A stretch of 64,000 bases of DNA from Couchioplanes caeruleus (GCF_003751945.1 NZ_RJKL01000001.1:4278001-4342000), one strand, 5' to 3'; shown: positions 18,181 through 26,905, counted from the stretch's first letter. Numbers and translations are program-made. Notes: a model not told the origin generated them from the sequence alone.

Positions 18181-18747
18181 GTGACATCGGACCTGCGTGA
18201 TCTTCTGCGTGCCGGGTTCCGCTGGACGGAGCCCGAACCGGGCAGCGGTCTGCTCGTCAGCGACCGCTCGGGCTGGTGGCGCGACGCCCGGATCCTGGAC
18301 GGCCTCGGCGCGGGCCTGGCCGGCCTCTTCCCGGACGCCCGGCCGACCGTCGTGGTCTCGCCTGAGGTGACCGGATTCATACTGGGCCCGCTCGTGGCAC
18401 GCGCGCTCGGGGTGGGCTTCGTGGAGGCGTACCGCGCGGGTGCCCGCCGGCCCATCGCCGAACCCATGACCTGGGCGGAGGTCCCGGCCGACCACCGCGG
18501 CGACGCCCAGCACCTCGGCGTACGCACCCACCTGATCGGCGTGGACGACCGCGTCCTCGTGGTTGACGACTGGGCCGTGACCGGATCCCAGGCGCGGGGC
18601 CTGCACGTCCTCGCGTCCACCCTGGGCGCCACCGTGGTCGGCACGGCCGTGATCGTGGACGAGTGCCCGCCGCCGGTCGCCGCCGAGCTCGGCATCCGCG
18701 GTCTGCTCACCGGCGTCGATCTGAGCAGCGCACCCGGTGGTGGCTAG
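18181..18747 (+). CDS. Phosphoribosyltransferase-like protein
   Basis: A 188-residue protein starting at GTG 18181. The PRPP-binding loop RVLVVDDWAVTGSQARGL (about residues 122-139) matches the type I phosphoribosyltransferase pattern of hydrophobic-DD-x(3)-TGxT with a Ser-Gln variation. The fold context (VVVSPEVTGFILGPLVARALGV) resembles adenine/xanthine PRTases. A short overlapping frame from ATG 18132 to TGA 18200 could be a leader peptide but has no other support. Substrate unknown. Confidence 0.7.
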   Translation: MTSDLRDLLRAGFRWTEPEPGSGLLVSDRSGWWRDARILDGLGAGLAGLFPDARPTVVVSPEVTGFILGPLVARALGVGFVEAYRAGARRPIAEPMTWAEVPADHRGDAQHLGVRTHLIGVDDRVLVVDDWAVTGSQARGLHVLASTLGATVVGTAVIVDECPPPVAAELGIRGLLTGVDLSSAPGGG

Positions 18748-18795
18748 GTAGCGCTACTCAGGAGCGGGCGTACGCGGCTCACCAGGATGGTCCGC

Positions 18796-19101
18796 ATGAC
18801 CAGATTCTTCTTCGGCAACTGGGTCACGCGGGGCTATCTGTTCGCCGTCGCGATGGCCGCGGCCATCCTGCTGGGCTCCAACCTCGCTACCGGCGACCAC
18901 GAACCGTCCTTCGCGGCGGTGTACCTGATCGGTCTGACCGCTCCGGTCTCGGTGATCTTTGCGCCCGTCGCCCTGCTCGGCGAGGGCTGGACCGCCACGG
19001 CGATGCTGTGGCTGAGCGTGGCGGCCGGCGTCCTGCTCAACACGCTGCTGATCAACACGATCGTCGGCGAGGTCGGCAAGTTCCACTCCCGCCGCGCCTG
19101 A
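18796..19101 (+). CDS. Small four-helix membrane protein, SCO4225-like
   Basis: A 101-residue protein starting at ATG 18796, 8 bases after AGGA; ATG 18787 lacks such a site. Hydrophobic helices: YLFAVAMAAAILLGSNLA, FAAVYLIGLTAPVSVIFAPVALL and TAMLWLSVAAGVLLNTLLIN. The length and layout resemble the SCO4225 family, which has no known function. Its last 13 codons and stop form the first unit of a 49-base tandem repeat that continues downstream. Confidence 0.65.
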   Translation: MTRFFFGNWVTRGYLFAVAMAAAILLGSNLATGDHEPSFAAVYLIGLTAPVSVIFAPVALLGEGWTATAMLWLSVAAGVLLNTLLINTIVGEVGKFHSRRA

Positions 19102-19247
19102 CCGGCCCATCGTCGGCGAAGTCGGCAAGCTCTACCGCCGCCGCGCCTGACCGGCCCATCGTCGGCGAAGTCGGCAAGCTCTACCGCCGCCGCGCCTGAC
19201 CGGCCCATCGTCGGCGAGGTCGGCGAGCTTTACCGCCGCCGCCGCTG
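19052..19247. repeat. 49-base tandem repeat (about four units) running out of a gene's 3' end
   Basis: Units start at about 19052 (inside the coding end of the preceding gene), 19101, 19150 and 19199. Units 2 and 3 are almost identical, unit 1 differs mainly in its first bases and in a TTCCACTC segment, and unit 4 begins to diverge (GAGGTCGGCGAGCTTTACC). Forty-nine is not a multiple of three, so each extra unit carries an out-of-use copy of the gene's last codons and TGA. This is typical of slippage or recent duplication. Confidence 0.9.
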
Positions 19248-19315
19248 CGTCCGACCGGCCGGGCGGCGGCGCCGCGGCCGGGCCGCGTTCGTTATCGGTG
19301 GCCGTGCCGTGCGCC

Positions 19316-19480
19316 TCAGTAGGTGCCGTTCGACCCATTGTCGTAGTGGCCGAAGCCCACGGCTCGGCTGGCCGGGCCGGGGCCGCCCCGCATCCCGCTG
19401 GGTGCGCTGCTACGGCGCCCCACGACGGCCACCAGCGCGGCGGCGAGAACCACTACTCCCACCATCCCTGCGATCATCAT
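19316..19480 (-). CDS. Small single-helix membrane protein (54 residues)
   Basis: Starting at ATG 19480, the product is one hydrophobic helix (MIAGMVGVVVLAAALVAVV) then a Gly/Ser/Arg-rich tail ending GHYDNGSNGTY. No clear ribosome site is visible. The longer frame upstream (to 19585) overlaps the YciI gene and looks non-coding. The helix plus short tail is a common actinobacterial small-protein design, but this could be a chance frame. Confidence 0.45.
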   Translation of the reverse strand: MMIAGMVGVVVLAAALVAVVGRRSSAPSGMRGGPGPASRAVGFGHYDNGSNGTY

Positions 19481-19536
19481 GTGAGCAGCGTAGGTGGCCC
19501 GCGCCCGCTCGGCCCTCGGCTGATCGGGCCGGGCGA

Positions 19537-19824
19537 TCAGGCGGGCCGGCGCCAGTCGGCCAGGATGCCGCGGGTGGGGGTCCACCCGATCGCGGCGTAC
19601 TCGGCCAGGCCACGCAGCACGTACGGGTCGTCGGCCATCAGCTCGCGGGCCTCAGCCTCGGTGTCGACGCCGAGCAGCACCACGCCGCCGACCGCGGGGT
19701 CCTGCCGGCCGGCCGAGACCACCAGGCCCCGCTGCTCCAGGCCCGCCACGAAGGCCAGATGGTCGTCCCGGGCCCGGTCCACCTCGTCGAGCGGGGCCAG
19801 GTACGTCGAGATCATCAGGTACAT
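19537..19824 (-). CDS. YciI family protein
   Basis: A 95-residue protein from ATG 19824 with GAGGGA upstream. The YciI-type ferredoxin-like fold is indicated by MYLMISTYLAPLDEVDRARDDHLAFVAGLEQRGLVV-type spacing (conserved H22 and D20) and the GGVVLLGVDTEAEARELMADDPYVLRGL segment. Family members are probably small-molecule or dimeric enzymes of uncertain reaction. It lies 17 bases downstream of dcd on the same strand and may be cotranscribed. Confidence 0.85.
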   Translation of the reverse strand: MYLMISTYLAPLDEVDRARDDHLAFVAGLEQRGLVVSAGRQDPAVGGVVLLGVDTEAEARELMADDPYVLRGLAEYAAIGWTPTRGILADWRRPA

Positions 19825-19841
19825 CGCGGTTTCCCTCGGCG

Positions 19842-20420
19842 TTAGCTGGTGGGCCAGGTGCGGAAGTTGTACGAGCTGCGGCTGGGCGTGGGCCCCCGCT
19901 GGCCCTGGTAGCGCGAGCCGTAGACCGCGGAGCCGTACGGATGCTCGGCCGGGCCGGACAGGCGGAAGATGCAGAGCTGACCGATCTTCATTCCCGGCCA
20001 CAGCTTGATCGGGAGATTCGCCACATTGGACAGCTCCAGGGTGACATGCCCCGAAAAGCCCGGGTCGATGAACCCGGCCGTCGAGTGCGTCAGCAGGCCG
20101 AGCCGGCCCAGGCTGCTCTTGCCCTCCAGCCGGCCCGCGAGCTGGTCGCCGAGAGTGATCACCTCGAGCGTCGACGCCAACACGAACTCGCCCGGGTGCA
20201 GCACGAACGGCTCGCCATCGCCGACCTCGACCTCGGCGGTGAGCTCGTCCTGTTGCTCGGCCGGGTCGATGTGGGTGTAGAGGTGGTTGTTGAACACCCG
20301 GAAGTAGCGGTCCAGTCGCACGTCGATGCTGGACGGCTGCATCAGCTCCGGCTCGAAGGGCTCGAGTGCGAGGTTGCCCGACTTGATCTCGGACACCAGG
20401 TCACGGTCGGAGAGCAGCAT
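19842..20420 (-). CDS. dcd: dCTP deaminase
   Basis: A 192-residue enzyme that deaminates dCTP to dUTP in pyrimidine deoxynucleotide synthesis; actinobacterial forms may be bifunctional (dUMP-forming). MLLSDRDL at the N-terminus, [20 protein letters not shown] and the [12 protein letters not shown] segment are diagnostic; the catalytic glutamate lies in VTLEL. ATG 20420 is chosen over the GTG six bases upstream because MLLSD is the usual family start. Normal length. Confidence 0.95.
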   Translation of the reverse strand: MLLSDRDLVSEIKSGNLALEPFEPELMQPSSIDVRLDRYFRVFNNHLYTHIDPAEQQDELTAEVEVGDGEPFVLHPGEFVLASTLEVITLGDQLAGRLEGKSSLGRLGLLTHSTAGFIDPGFSGHVTLELSNVANLPIKLWPGMKIGQLCIFRLSGPAEHPYGSAVYGSRYQGQRGPTPSRSSYNFRTWPTS

Positions 20421-20472
20421 CGGCACACCATACCGACCTGCACTCTACGGCGTGTCGAGTGGTCGTCTCGTA

Positions 20473-20487
20473 CATATGTTCTATATG
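20473..20487. promoter_or_regulatory. AT-rich inverted repeat at the start of the PNPOx-like gene
   Basis: CATAT-GTTCT-ATATG is a 15-base inverted repeat in otherwise GC-rich DNA. TATATG at 20482-20487 could serve as a -10 element only 8 bases before ATG 20496, implying a leaderless mRNA with a repressor site over the promoter. Confidence 0.45.
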
Positions 20488-20495
20488 ATGTCGCC

Positions 20496-21413
20496 ATGGC
20501 TTCCTGGTCCGAATTCGCCGCCGCCGAGCCCGACCTCGCCGCGGCCATCCGTGCGCTGTTCCAGCAGTACGGCCCGGGCATGGGCTACCTCGCCACCGTG
20601 CGCCCGGACGGCGGCCCGCGCGTGCACCCGGTCTCGCCGGTGATCACCGACGAGGGCCTCTACTGCTTCATCGTCGACTCGCCGAAACGCCACGACCTGG
20701 AACGCGACGGCCGGTACGCCCTCCACTCCTATCCACCGGAGGAAAGCGACGACGAGGCGTACCTGACCGGTCACGCCCACCCCGTCACCGACCACGCCAC
20801 CGTCAGCCGGCTCGCCGACGCCCTGCGCGCCTCACCCCGCATCGACTGGCGCCTGTTCGAGCTCTCCATCGACACAGCCATGCTCCGACGCCACGGTCCC
20901 GCCGGCGCCCTACCACTGGCGATGACCCTTCGATATCCGCCAATCACCCTCAAGTGGCTCGCTTCGGCACCGACGGCCACCGCGACCTCAGCCACGACGG
21001 CGACCCTGGCGACACCCACGGTCGACCCCGCGAAACCCCACCCGGCCCCACCACCGGCAGTCGCCATCGGCCACGCCGATGTCGTCGCCCCCTGCCCGCC
21101 CGCGGCCGCCGCCAACCGCACCGAGCCGGCGGCGACCTCTCCCGCGGCAGCCTCACTCCACGTCCACCTGCGCGGCGACGCCTCCACGCCGCCCGCCATC
21201 GGTCGACCGCCACACCCGGCCTTCGCCGGCAGCGGGCGGTCCCACGCGCCTGACAAGGACCGGCCCCGCGAGCCCGAGGAGGATCGTTCACGTCCATCCG
21301 AGAAGGAGCGTGCATCCGTGACGGGCCGATCACCCAGCCGTGAGAACGGCGGCAGCCTGCAGGCCGCCGGCGTCTTTCTCCAGGACCTCACCCGGGCCAC
21401 CACCAGTGCGTAG
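20496..21413 (+). CDS. Pyridoxamine 5'-phosphate oxidase-like protein with long disordered C-terminus
   Basis: A 305-residue protein. Residues 1-150 are a flavin-reductase/PNPOx-like split-barrel (GYLATVRPDGGPRVHPVSPVI, GLYCFIVDSPKRHDLERDGRYALHS), a normal length for actinobacterial F420- or FMN-binding family members. From about residue 155 the chain is Ala/Pro/Thr-rich and then strongly charged (DKDRPREPEEDRSRPSEKER), unlike the compact family. The tail may be real or may reflect loss of an earlier stop codon. A GTG at 21318 with GAAGGAG upstream could start a separate 31-residue peptide. No Shine-Dalgarno site precedes the ATG. Confidence 0.75.
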   Translation: MASWSEFAAAEPDLAAAIRALFQQYGPGMGYLATVRPDGGPRVHPVSPVITDEGLYCFIVDSPKRHDLERDGRYALHSYPPEESDDEAYLTGHAHPVTDHATVSRLADALRASPRIDWRLFELSIDTAMLRRHGPAGALPLAMTLRYPPITLKWLASAPTATATSATTATLATPTVDPAKPHPAPPPAVAIGHADVVAPCPPAAAANRTEPAATSPAAASLHVHLRGDASTPPAIGRPPHPAFAGSGRSHAPDKDRPREPEEDRSRPSEKERASVTGRSPSRENGGSLQAAGVFLQDLTRATTSA

Positions 21414-21551
21414 GCGCCGGCCGGACACCGCGATCTGCGTTCGCGGGGCGCTGCCAGGCCAGGAGGGAACTGGGCCGCGCCACGTCCGGCCGGCACCTAC
21501 ACAGGGCGGCTCCGCCACAACGCCCGCGAATCGGGTACAGTGGGGCCGCTC

Positions 21552-21625
21552 GCGGGTGTAGTTCAATGGCAGAACATCAGCTTCCCAAGCTGACAGTGCG
21601 GGTTCGATTCCCGTCACCCGCTCCA
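21552..21625 (+). tRNA. tRNA-Gly (anticodon CCC)
   Basis: A 74-base cloverleaf: acceptor GCGGGTG pairs with CACCCGC (21615-21621), D-arm GTTCAATGGCAGAAC, anticodon loop TTCCCAA giving CCC, T-arm GCGGGTTCGATTCCCGT, and CCA encoded at 21623-21625. It is the probable integration site of the island that follows. Confidence 0.97.
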
Positions 21626-21653
21626 CAGTTCCACCGCAGGTCACAGCACTAAG

Positions 21654-21695
21654 AAACGGCCCGGCCATCGGGAGATTTCGATGGCCGGGCCGTTT
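21654..21695. terminator. Strong terminator after tRNA-Gly
   Basis: A 17-base arm (21654-21670, beginning AAACGGCCCGGCC) pairs perfectly with 21679-21695 around an 8-base loop, with a T-run at the 3' end. It ends transcription of the tRNA and, in reverse, of the integrase remnant. Confidence 0.9.
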
Positions 21696-21698
21696 TTG

Positions 21699-22187
21699 CT
21701 AGGGATTTGCTGGAGAGCGGGGTTTTATACCCCACCTGAGACGGCACGGAACGACCGTCGCCGCCGCTTCCGCCGCCGTCTTGTCCACCGTTTCGATCAG
21801 GTGTCCGTAGGTGTCGCTGGTCAGGCTGATCCCGGAGTGACCGAGCCGCTTGGAGATGACGGCGATGTCGACGCCGGCTTGGATGTGCAGCGACGCTGCT
21901 CCGTGCCGCATGTGGTGGAGCGGGACCTCGGGCAGCCCCCGCTGCGGCCGGTCGCAGGAGGCCGGGTGGTGCCACCGGCGACCGCTGACACCGAGCCTCC
22001 GCCGCCGGCGCAGAAGGGCCGCTCCGCTGCGTTGCGCAAGGCAGCGCGCAGGCACACCAGCCTGTCCCACAAGGACCGGCGGGAGCTGCTCGGCGTCGCC
22101 AGCACGGCGCCGCTGGCCGACGAGGAAGAGCAGGCCAATGCGGCGATGGTGCAGCCGCCGCTGGAACCGAACGACTTCGCGCTGCAC
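21699..22187 (-). pseudogene. Tyrosine recombinase (integrase) remnant, C-terminal catalytic part
   Basis: The last 65-70 codons read as the C-terminal box of a phage/ICE-type integrase: LHHMRHGAAS (box II R), RLGHSGIS (H) and the nucleophile Tyr in SDTYGHLI (codon 21807-21809), ending at TAG 21699-21701. Upstream of about position 22000 the frame stays open to 22187 but loses all resemblance, and no frame supplies box I, the core-binding domain or the N-terminus. The gene is therefore truncated and probably frameshifted. Its position immediately beside the 3' end of tRNA-Gly is the classic location for an integrase of an element inserted at that tRNA. Confidence 0.75.
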
Positions 22188-22347
22188 CCCGAGCGGTCAC
22201 TGATGAGCCCTCAGATGACGCCTCACGAGGCGGCTCACGGCGACGAACACGCCGGTGAACACCCCCTATGACATGTCGTACGCGCACGTCACGCACGCGG
22301 AGGAGGACTGGTGGAACGGAACCGACTGATGAGAGGTACCACTCCTA

Positions 22348-23439
22348 CTAGTGTGCTGCGCCGGAAATTCGCCTACAAAATCGGGCGAGTGATTCGAGGA
22401 TCTCTTCGGCGGTCTTGGTCCAGATGAACGGTCGCGGATTGCTGTTCCAGTCGGCGATCCAGGACCGGATGTCGGCTTCCAGGGCCTGGACGCTGTTGTG
22501 GGTGCCGCGGCGGATCTTCTGGTCGGCGAGGAAGCCGAACCAGCGTTCGACCTGGTTGATCCAGGACGAGCCGGTCGGGGTGAAGTGCATGTGGAAGCGG
22601 GGATGTTTCGTCAGCCAGGCCCGGATGGCGGGGGTTTTGTGGGTGCCGTAGTTGTCGCAGATCAGGTGCACGTCCAGGTCGGCCGGGACGGTCTTGTCGA
22701 TGGTGATCAGGAACTGTTTGAACTCGGTCGCGCGGTGCTGGCGGTGCAGTTCGCTGATGACGGTGCCGTCGGCGGTGTCGAACGCGGCGAACAGGCTGGT
22801 GATGCCGTTGCGGTGGTAGTCGTGGGTGCGGCGTTCGGGCATGCCGGGCATCATCGGCAGGACCGGCTGGGAGCGGTTGAGGGCCTGGATCTGGGACTTC
22901 TCGTCCACGCACAGCACCACGGCTCGTTCGGGCGGATGATGGTAGAGGCCGACGACGTCGACGACTTTCTCGATGAACTGCGGGTCGGTGGACAGTTTGA
23001 ACGTCTCAGCCCGGTGCGGCTTGAGGCCGAAGTCGCGCCAGATCCGGCCGATCGTCGACTTCGACAGCCCGGACTTCTCCGCCATCGACGCGCGTGACCA
23101 GTGAGTGGCGTTACGCGGTGTCTGTTCCAGGGTGGCGACGACGACTTCTTCGACCTTGTCCAGGGCGATCGACGGCGGCCGGCCCGGACGTTGTTCATCG
23201 ATCAAACCGTCGAGACGTTCGGCCAGGAACCGCCGCCGCCACTTACCCGCAGTGGACAGGTGTACGCCCAGAGCCGTTGCTACATCAGTGTTCGCGGCAC
23301 CTTCGGCGCACGCCAGGATGATCCTCGATCGCACAGCGAGGGCCTGCGAAGACTTCGCCCGACGCGACCACCGGGTCAACGTCGCGCGTTCCTCATCGGT
23401 CAACACCAGCGGTGCAGTCGGGCGCCCGGTACGTGCCAT
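22348..23439 (-). CDS. IS630 family transposase
   Basis: A 363-residue DDE transposase, full length. An N-terminal helix-turn-helix region ([44 protein letters not shown]) precedes the catalytic domain with the first Asp in [11 protein letters not shown], the second in [10 protein letters not shown] and the third acidic residue in [13 protein letters not shown] (Glu). ATG 23439 is used; the TTG before it is less likely. Its TAG stop (22348-22350) consists of the duplicated target TA plus one flanking base, so the element itself does not encode a full stop codon. Confidence 0.95.
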   Translation of the reverse strand: MARTGRPTAPLVLTDEERATLTRWSRRAKSSQALAVRSRIILACAEGAANTDVATALGVHLSTAGKWRRRFLAERLDGLIDEQRPGRPPSIALDKVEEVVVATLEQTPRNATHWSRASMAEKSGLSKSTIGRIWRDFGLKPHRAETFKLSTDPQFIEKVVDVVGLYHHPPERAVVLCVDEKSQIQALNRSQPVLPMMPGMPERRTHDYHRNGITSLFAAFDTADGTVISELHRQHRATEFKQFLITIDKTVPADLDVHLICDNYGTHKTPAIRAWLTKHPRFHMHFTPTGSSWINQVERWFGFLADQKIRRGTHNSVQALEADIRSWIADWNSNPRPFIWTKTAEEILESLARFCRRISGAAH

Positions 23440-23487
23440 CAACCCACCCTACACCGACTTATCAGGCGAATTTCCGGCGCAGCACAC
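22351..23487. mobile_element. Complete IS630-family insertion sequence
   Basis: A 1,137-bp element bounded by perfect inverted repeats: GTGTGCTGCG at 22351 and its complement CGCAGCACAC ending at 23487. The match extends inward to 22374/23464, and one further matching base outside the TA makes 27 bp in all. The TA dinucleotide at 22349-22350 and 23488-23489 is the target duplication expected for IS630/mariner elements. It carries one intact transposase gene. The perfect ends suggest a recent insertion. Confidence 0.93.
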
Positions 23488-23489
23488 TA

Positions 23490-23838
23490 GCACTTCAAGC
23501 TCTGCCCCTACCGGTGCCCGCCTCACGGCGTCCGTCGTGGCCGGCGAACTCATGAGACTCACCCCACGAGACCTACCAGCGGCCCGGCTCGCAGTCATGG
23601 TGGTAGACCGTCGGCCCCATCGGTGCGACGACGGTGGCCGGACGCGGTGACGCGCTGCCCCGCCCGGCCGCCGTACGCGGCGCCACGGCCCGGCTCGCCA
23701 TGTCCGCGACGCTCGGGGACCTGGTGACCCCCAACGGGTTCTTCGTGGTGGACGGGATGGTTCAGAGGCGGCATATCCCCCGGGCTCGGCACAAACCGTG
23801 GTCGCCCGTTGCATAGGCCACCCGTTCGAATAGAAATG
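23490..23838. other. Gap between IS630 and the nuclease gene, no gene seen
   Basis: Open frames occur on both strands but none has a ribosome site with consistent protein features. One + frame (23634-23816) contains a short plausible peptide (MSATLGDLVTPNGFFVVDG) without recognisable family. The stretch may be decayed sequence interrupted by the insertion sequence. Confidence 0.4.
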
Positions 23839-25071
23839 TCATAGAGAATCGACAATCAGTAAGCGCACTAGACCTCGGACATGGTTGATGCTGCCGGCAC
23901 CCACGACGGCAGCCCCACCCGGCCAATCCAACACGGTCTCGCTTTGGCTTCTCACGACCTCTTCGGGTCCTATGACGAAGGACCACGCCTCGTCAGCGAT
24001 CCCTGATCGCGCCTCGACCAGGTACGACGACGCCTGGTGATAACCGTCTCGACCCACATAGCTTCCGTGACCACTCCACTTGCATTCCAGCATCAGGGCA
24101 CGTTTACCAGGCAGGCACAGCATGATGTCTGCCCCGATGGCCCTCTGGTTCCTACTCACGCCCGCCGTTGCTGCCTTGTACGGCGATGCCACCCGGTAGT
24201 GACGGGCCGCCCCCGAGGCCTCGAACCACAGGTCCCAGACATGGGGCCCGATCCTGAGTTCGAATTGGGGTCCTGACGACTCACCTGCGCTCAGGGGCGC
24301 TCTCCATAAGACGCGCCCTCCGAGCGACCGAACAGCCGCGAGTACCTCTCCCAAGACCGAGAGGTGGAAGAGACGCCATTCCAGCTCGGGATCCGGCTCT
24401 ATGAGCTCGAACGCGAGGAAGTCTAGGTCGGTTTGGGCTCGCAGGAGTGACGCCGCCACCATGGCAAGTGTGGACCAGGGGCGACCAGAGCTGGCGAGCG
24501 AGCGGAGATCGAGACGGTCCGGGCAGAGCGCCTCGACATCGGCTAGATCGGTCTTCACCACTTCGATCATGGTAAATACAGGACGCTCGATGCGACCGAC
24601 GAGGAGCGGGGCAGCGGTGCGCACGTCCCGCACCATTCGCTCGAGGTGTCGCGCTGTCCACGCCAGCGCCTGCAGTGCGCTTTCGTCCTTGACCCGCGAC
24701 CGAGGATGCCCGACGAATGCCTTCGGTGGCCAGCCATAGCGCCTGCCTGTCGTTGCCCAGTCTATGGGCCGGAGCGGGCGACTCGACACCTCCCGAGCCG
24801 ACGTCGTCATAACCGGCAAATTCTCGCGCCACGTCGCCTCGTTATCCGGGAGGAGGAGAAGGGCACTTTCCATCTTCTCTAGCAGGACACGTGCCGCTCG
24901 CCGCTCAATGGCTGTCGCGGACCAATGCACGTCCATCTCGACGCCCGTGACAGCGCTTAGCGCGTCAAAGAGTTGGCCGTCGCTGTTCCATCCGCGGAGC
25001 AGCACTTCTAGGCCACGCCGTGGAAGGGTCAGAGCCGTCAGCTCAGGACGTTCCGTTGCGAGCTCACCCAT
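23839..25071 (-). CDS. PD-(D/E)XK nuclease, McrC-like restriction subunit
   Basis: About 410 residues from ATG 25071 (GTG 25077 also possible). The N-terminal two thirds are helix-rich with no recognised domain. The C-terminal domain shows a PD-(D/E)XK nuclease signature: D315 in GADIML, then E329 and K331 in LMLECKWSG, followed by a helix with GYHQASSYLVEA. This D-x13-E-x-K spacing and the placement behind a McrB-like ATPase gene match McrC/LlaJI-type restriction subunits, where the ATPase translocates and this subunit cuts. The start lies inside the upstream ATPase gene (34-base overlap), implying translational coupling and complex formation. GC content is visibly lower than the core genes. 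Identity as a true McrC orthologue is inferred. Confidence 0.72.
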   Translation of the reverse strand: MGELATERPELTALTLPRRGLEVLLRGWNSDGQLFDALSAVTGVEMDVHWSATAIERRAARVLLEKMESALLLLPDNEATWRENLPVMTTSAREVSSRPLRPIDWATTGRRYGWPPKAFVGHPRSRVKDESALQALAWTARHLERMVRDVRTAAPLLVGRIERPVFTMIEVVKTDLADVEALCPDRLDLRSLASSGRPWSTLAMVAASLLRAQTDLDFLAFELIEPDPELEWRLFHLSVLGEVLAAVRSLGGRVLWRAPLSAGESSGPQFELRIGPHVWDLWFEASGAARHYRVASPYKAATAGVSRNQRAIGADIMLCLPGKRALMLECKWSGHGSYVGRDGYHQASSYLVEARSGIADEAWSFVIGPEEVVRSQSETVLDWPGGAAVVGAGSINHVRGLVRLLIVDSL

Positions 25072-26738
25072 GTCCACTGTCCCTGTGGTAGCGCGGCTTC
25101 ATCGTTGACGATCCGTTCGCCGAGCGCATCGAAGGTGCGGTCGTCGAAGCCGGCCAGGTACCGGCCGATGCCCATGACGTAGGCCTCAGCGAGGAGCTCC
25201 GCGAGAAGCGGCGTCTCCTCAGCCTCCGGTGCTTCCTCCTCTGGGTCGGCTGGCCCCGTAGGGGCCGTAGCGTGAGGCGCTATCGTCGACAGCCCGGCAA
25301 GCAGGTACTTGGCCATTCTAAGAAATACTGCCGGTCCAAGCGCGGTGCTGTCGTCCGCCAGGTGTGCTGAGTAAAGGCCCGAAATCGCGGCGACCGCGTC
25401 CGCGCCGAGATCAGGAAACGACTCCTCGAGCAGCTGGGTAAATTGTCCCGGTCGAATCGCTGGAACCGGAATGACGACGAAGCGGCGAGAGAGTGCCTGA
25501 CCGAAACGGAAGACTCGCTGTGCGTCCTGGGGGTTGTAGGTTCCGAGCAGGCGAAATTCCGTGCCCGCGAGATAGCGGCGAACGTCGGCGTTCTCATCTA
25601 CTGTCGACTGGCGCCCAACGCCCCACCCCACGTGCTGGGGCTGGCCCTCGTGAGCCGCGGAGCGGCCGACTTCGACTTCCTGGTCCGAAAGCCACGTCAT
25701 TAGTGGTCCCATGATCTTATCCATGTCGCCACGGTTGGTCTCGTCGAGAATGAGCCACCGATTGTCCTCGATGGCGTTCAGGAGGGCGCCCGACGACCAA
25801 GTGAGTACTCCGTCGGGATTGGGGGCCATGCCGCCGATGAGGTCGAACGCCGTCCAGCTCTCATCTGGCGTGCGCCAGAGCGGGTTGGGATCGAAGCCGG
25901 CCTCGAAGCCGTAGCGCTCTGGGGTAGCGGCGACCTCACCCAACACCCACTTGAGAAGTGTTCCCTTCCCGGTGCCGGGCGGGCCAACCAGGAGGATCGA
26001 GGACGTCGTCTTGAGTGCGAGGCGAAGCATGCGCTCGACTCGCGCATCCACGCTGATCGAGACTGCGGCGGCGGCCGGGAGAGCCACCTGGGCTCCGGGA
26101 GTCGGCGTTTGCTGCGCTGCGGGCGCTTGCACGACCACGGCCTCTGGGGGCTGGAGTGCCTCGGGGATCGTGGTTTCGTCCCATTCAATGGCGCCGAGCA
26201 GCGGGACCCCAAGGGACTGAGGCGAGGTGATGTGCGATAGCTCGGCCTGAGTCATTCCGAGCCTGTTGAGCAACTCCATCTGTGCCGTCGCCCAGTCGTC
26301 TCCTGGCGCGAAGTCATTGTTGCGCAGCACGAGCACAGCCAAGGATTGCCAGGAAGGACGCTGAGGAGGTAGCGCCGGTCCGAGGATCGTGGAAGCGTTC
26401 GGGAGCAGACCGTTCCGTATGTCGTTGTTCACGAGCAGTGACGTCGAAAGCTTGACCGCACGGGTGTTGTTGTTCCAGACCGTCTTTCGCCCAGAGTCCT
26501 CGAGCTTTAACCAGTCGTAACGACATGGGCGGAGCCGACCGAGTTTGTGATTCGGGAAGACGCCGAAAAGTTCATCCACAGCCCTTGGAACCACATGCCA
26601 CGGGTCCTGGCCATCGCCGTTCGCACCGACCCACTTCATGGTAAGGAACACGTCGTACGCCGACGCCACCTTCGTCTGGTAGTTGAGTCCCTGGAAGTCG
26701 GCGAGCGCCGCGTTCATCGCCTCAGCGCTGAGTCGCAT
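25038..26738 (-). CDS. McrB-like AAA+ ATPase/GTPase, restriction motor subunit
   Basis: A 566-residue protein. Residues 1-195 form an unrecognised N-terminal domain, where a DNA- or modification-recognition module would sit in McrB-type proteins, followed by a Pro/Ala-rich linker (about 195-230). The AAA+ domain has Walker A GPPGTGKG (252-259), Walker B and the McrB/MoxR-type LILDETNRGD (about 329-338), sensor 1 in LLGTYNPQDA and the arginine-finger region LSRRF. The C-terminal lid has an acidic insertion (PADPEEEAPEAEE). The classic McrB GTP-specificity motif NTAD is not seen; NPQD occupies the sensor position, so it may use ATP. The gene is divergent from the methyltransferase and overlaps the nuclease gene. 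Confidence 0.8.
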   Translation of the reverse strand: MRLSAEAMNAALADFQGLNYQTKVASAYDVFLTMKWVGANGDGQDPWHVVPRAVDELFGVFPNHKLGRLRPCRYDWLKLEDSGRKTVWNNNTRAVKLSTSLLVNNDIRNGLLPNASTILGPALPPQRPSWQSLAVLVLRNNDFAPGDDWATAQMELLNRLGMTQAELSHITSPQSLGVPLLGAIEWDETTIPEALQPPEAVVVQAPAAQQTPTPGAQVALPAAAAVSISVDARVERMLRLALKTTSSILLVGPPGTGKGTLLKWVLGEVAATPERYGFEAGFDPNPLWRTPDESWTAFDLIGGMAPNPDGVLTWSSGALLNAIEDNRWLILDETNRGDMDKIMGPLMTWLSDQEVEVGRSAAHEGQPQHVGWGVGRQSTVDENADVRRYLAGTEFRLLGTYNPQDAQRVFRFGQALSRRFVVIPVPAIRPGQFTQLLEESFPDLGADAVAAISGLYSAHLADDSTALGPAVFLRMAKYLLAGLSTIAPHATAPTGPADPEEEAPEAEETPLLAELLAEAYVMGIGRYLAGFDDRTFDALGERIVNDEAALPQGQWTWVSSQRNVLS

Positions 26739-26905
26739 CCCAGCAGGATCCTCTCGGGCAGCAGCCAGATGTCAGGTGCATGTTGCCAGATCTCGTCGCG
26801 CTAGGTAGGCGCGGGGTGACGGACTGAACCCGTGATCAGTGCTCTTAGGATCAAATCGGTGAGCCGCCACCCCTCCTGTCGGAGGCGGGCTCTAGAGTTC
26901 GCGGC
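26739..26905. promoter_or_regulatory. Divergent promoter region of the restriction-modification module
   Basis: This 167-base gap must carry promoters for both the methyltransferase (+) and the motor/nuclease pair (-). TAGAGT at 26893-26898 is a plausible -10 element 7 bases before ATG 26906, and no Shine-Dalgarno sequence precedes that ATG, suggesting a leaderless message. CCTCC-TGTC-GGAGG at about 26873-26886 forms an inverted repeat just upstream that could be a control site. No controller-protein gene is visible. Confidence 0.45.

Noticed and set aside
18132..18200. 22-codon leader peptide overlapping the phosphoribosyltransferase start
   Set aside because: It has an ATG and stop but no ribosome site, regulatory codon pattern or attenuator hairpin.
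23634..23816. 60-codon plus-strand frame beside IS630
   Set aside because: No ribosome site or recognisable domain, and the flanking sequence looks decayed.
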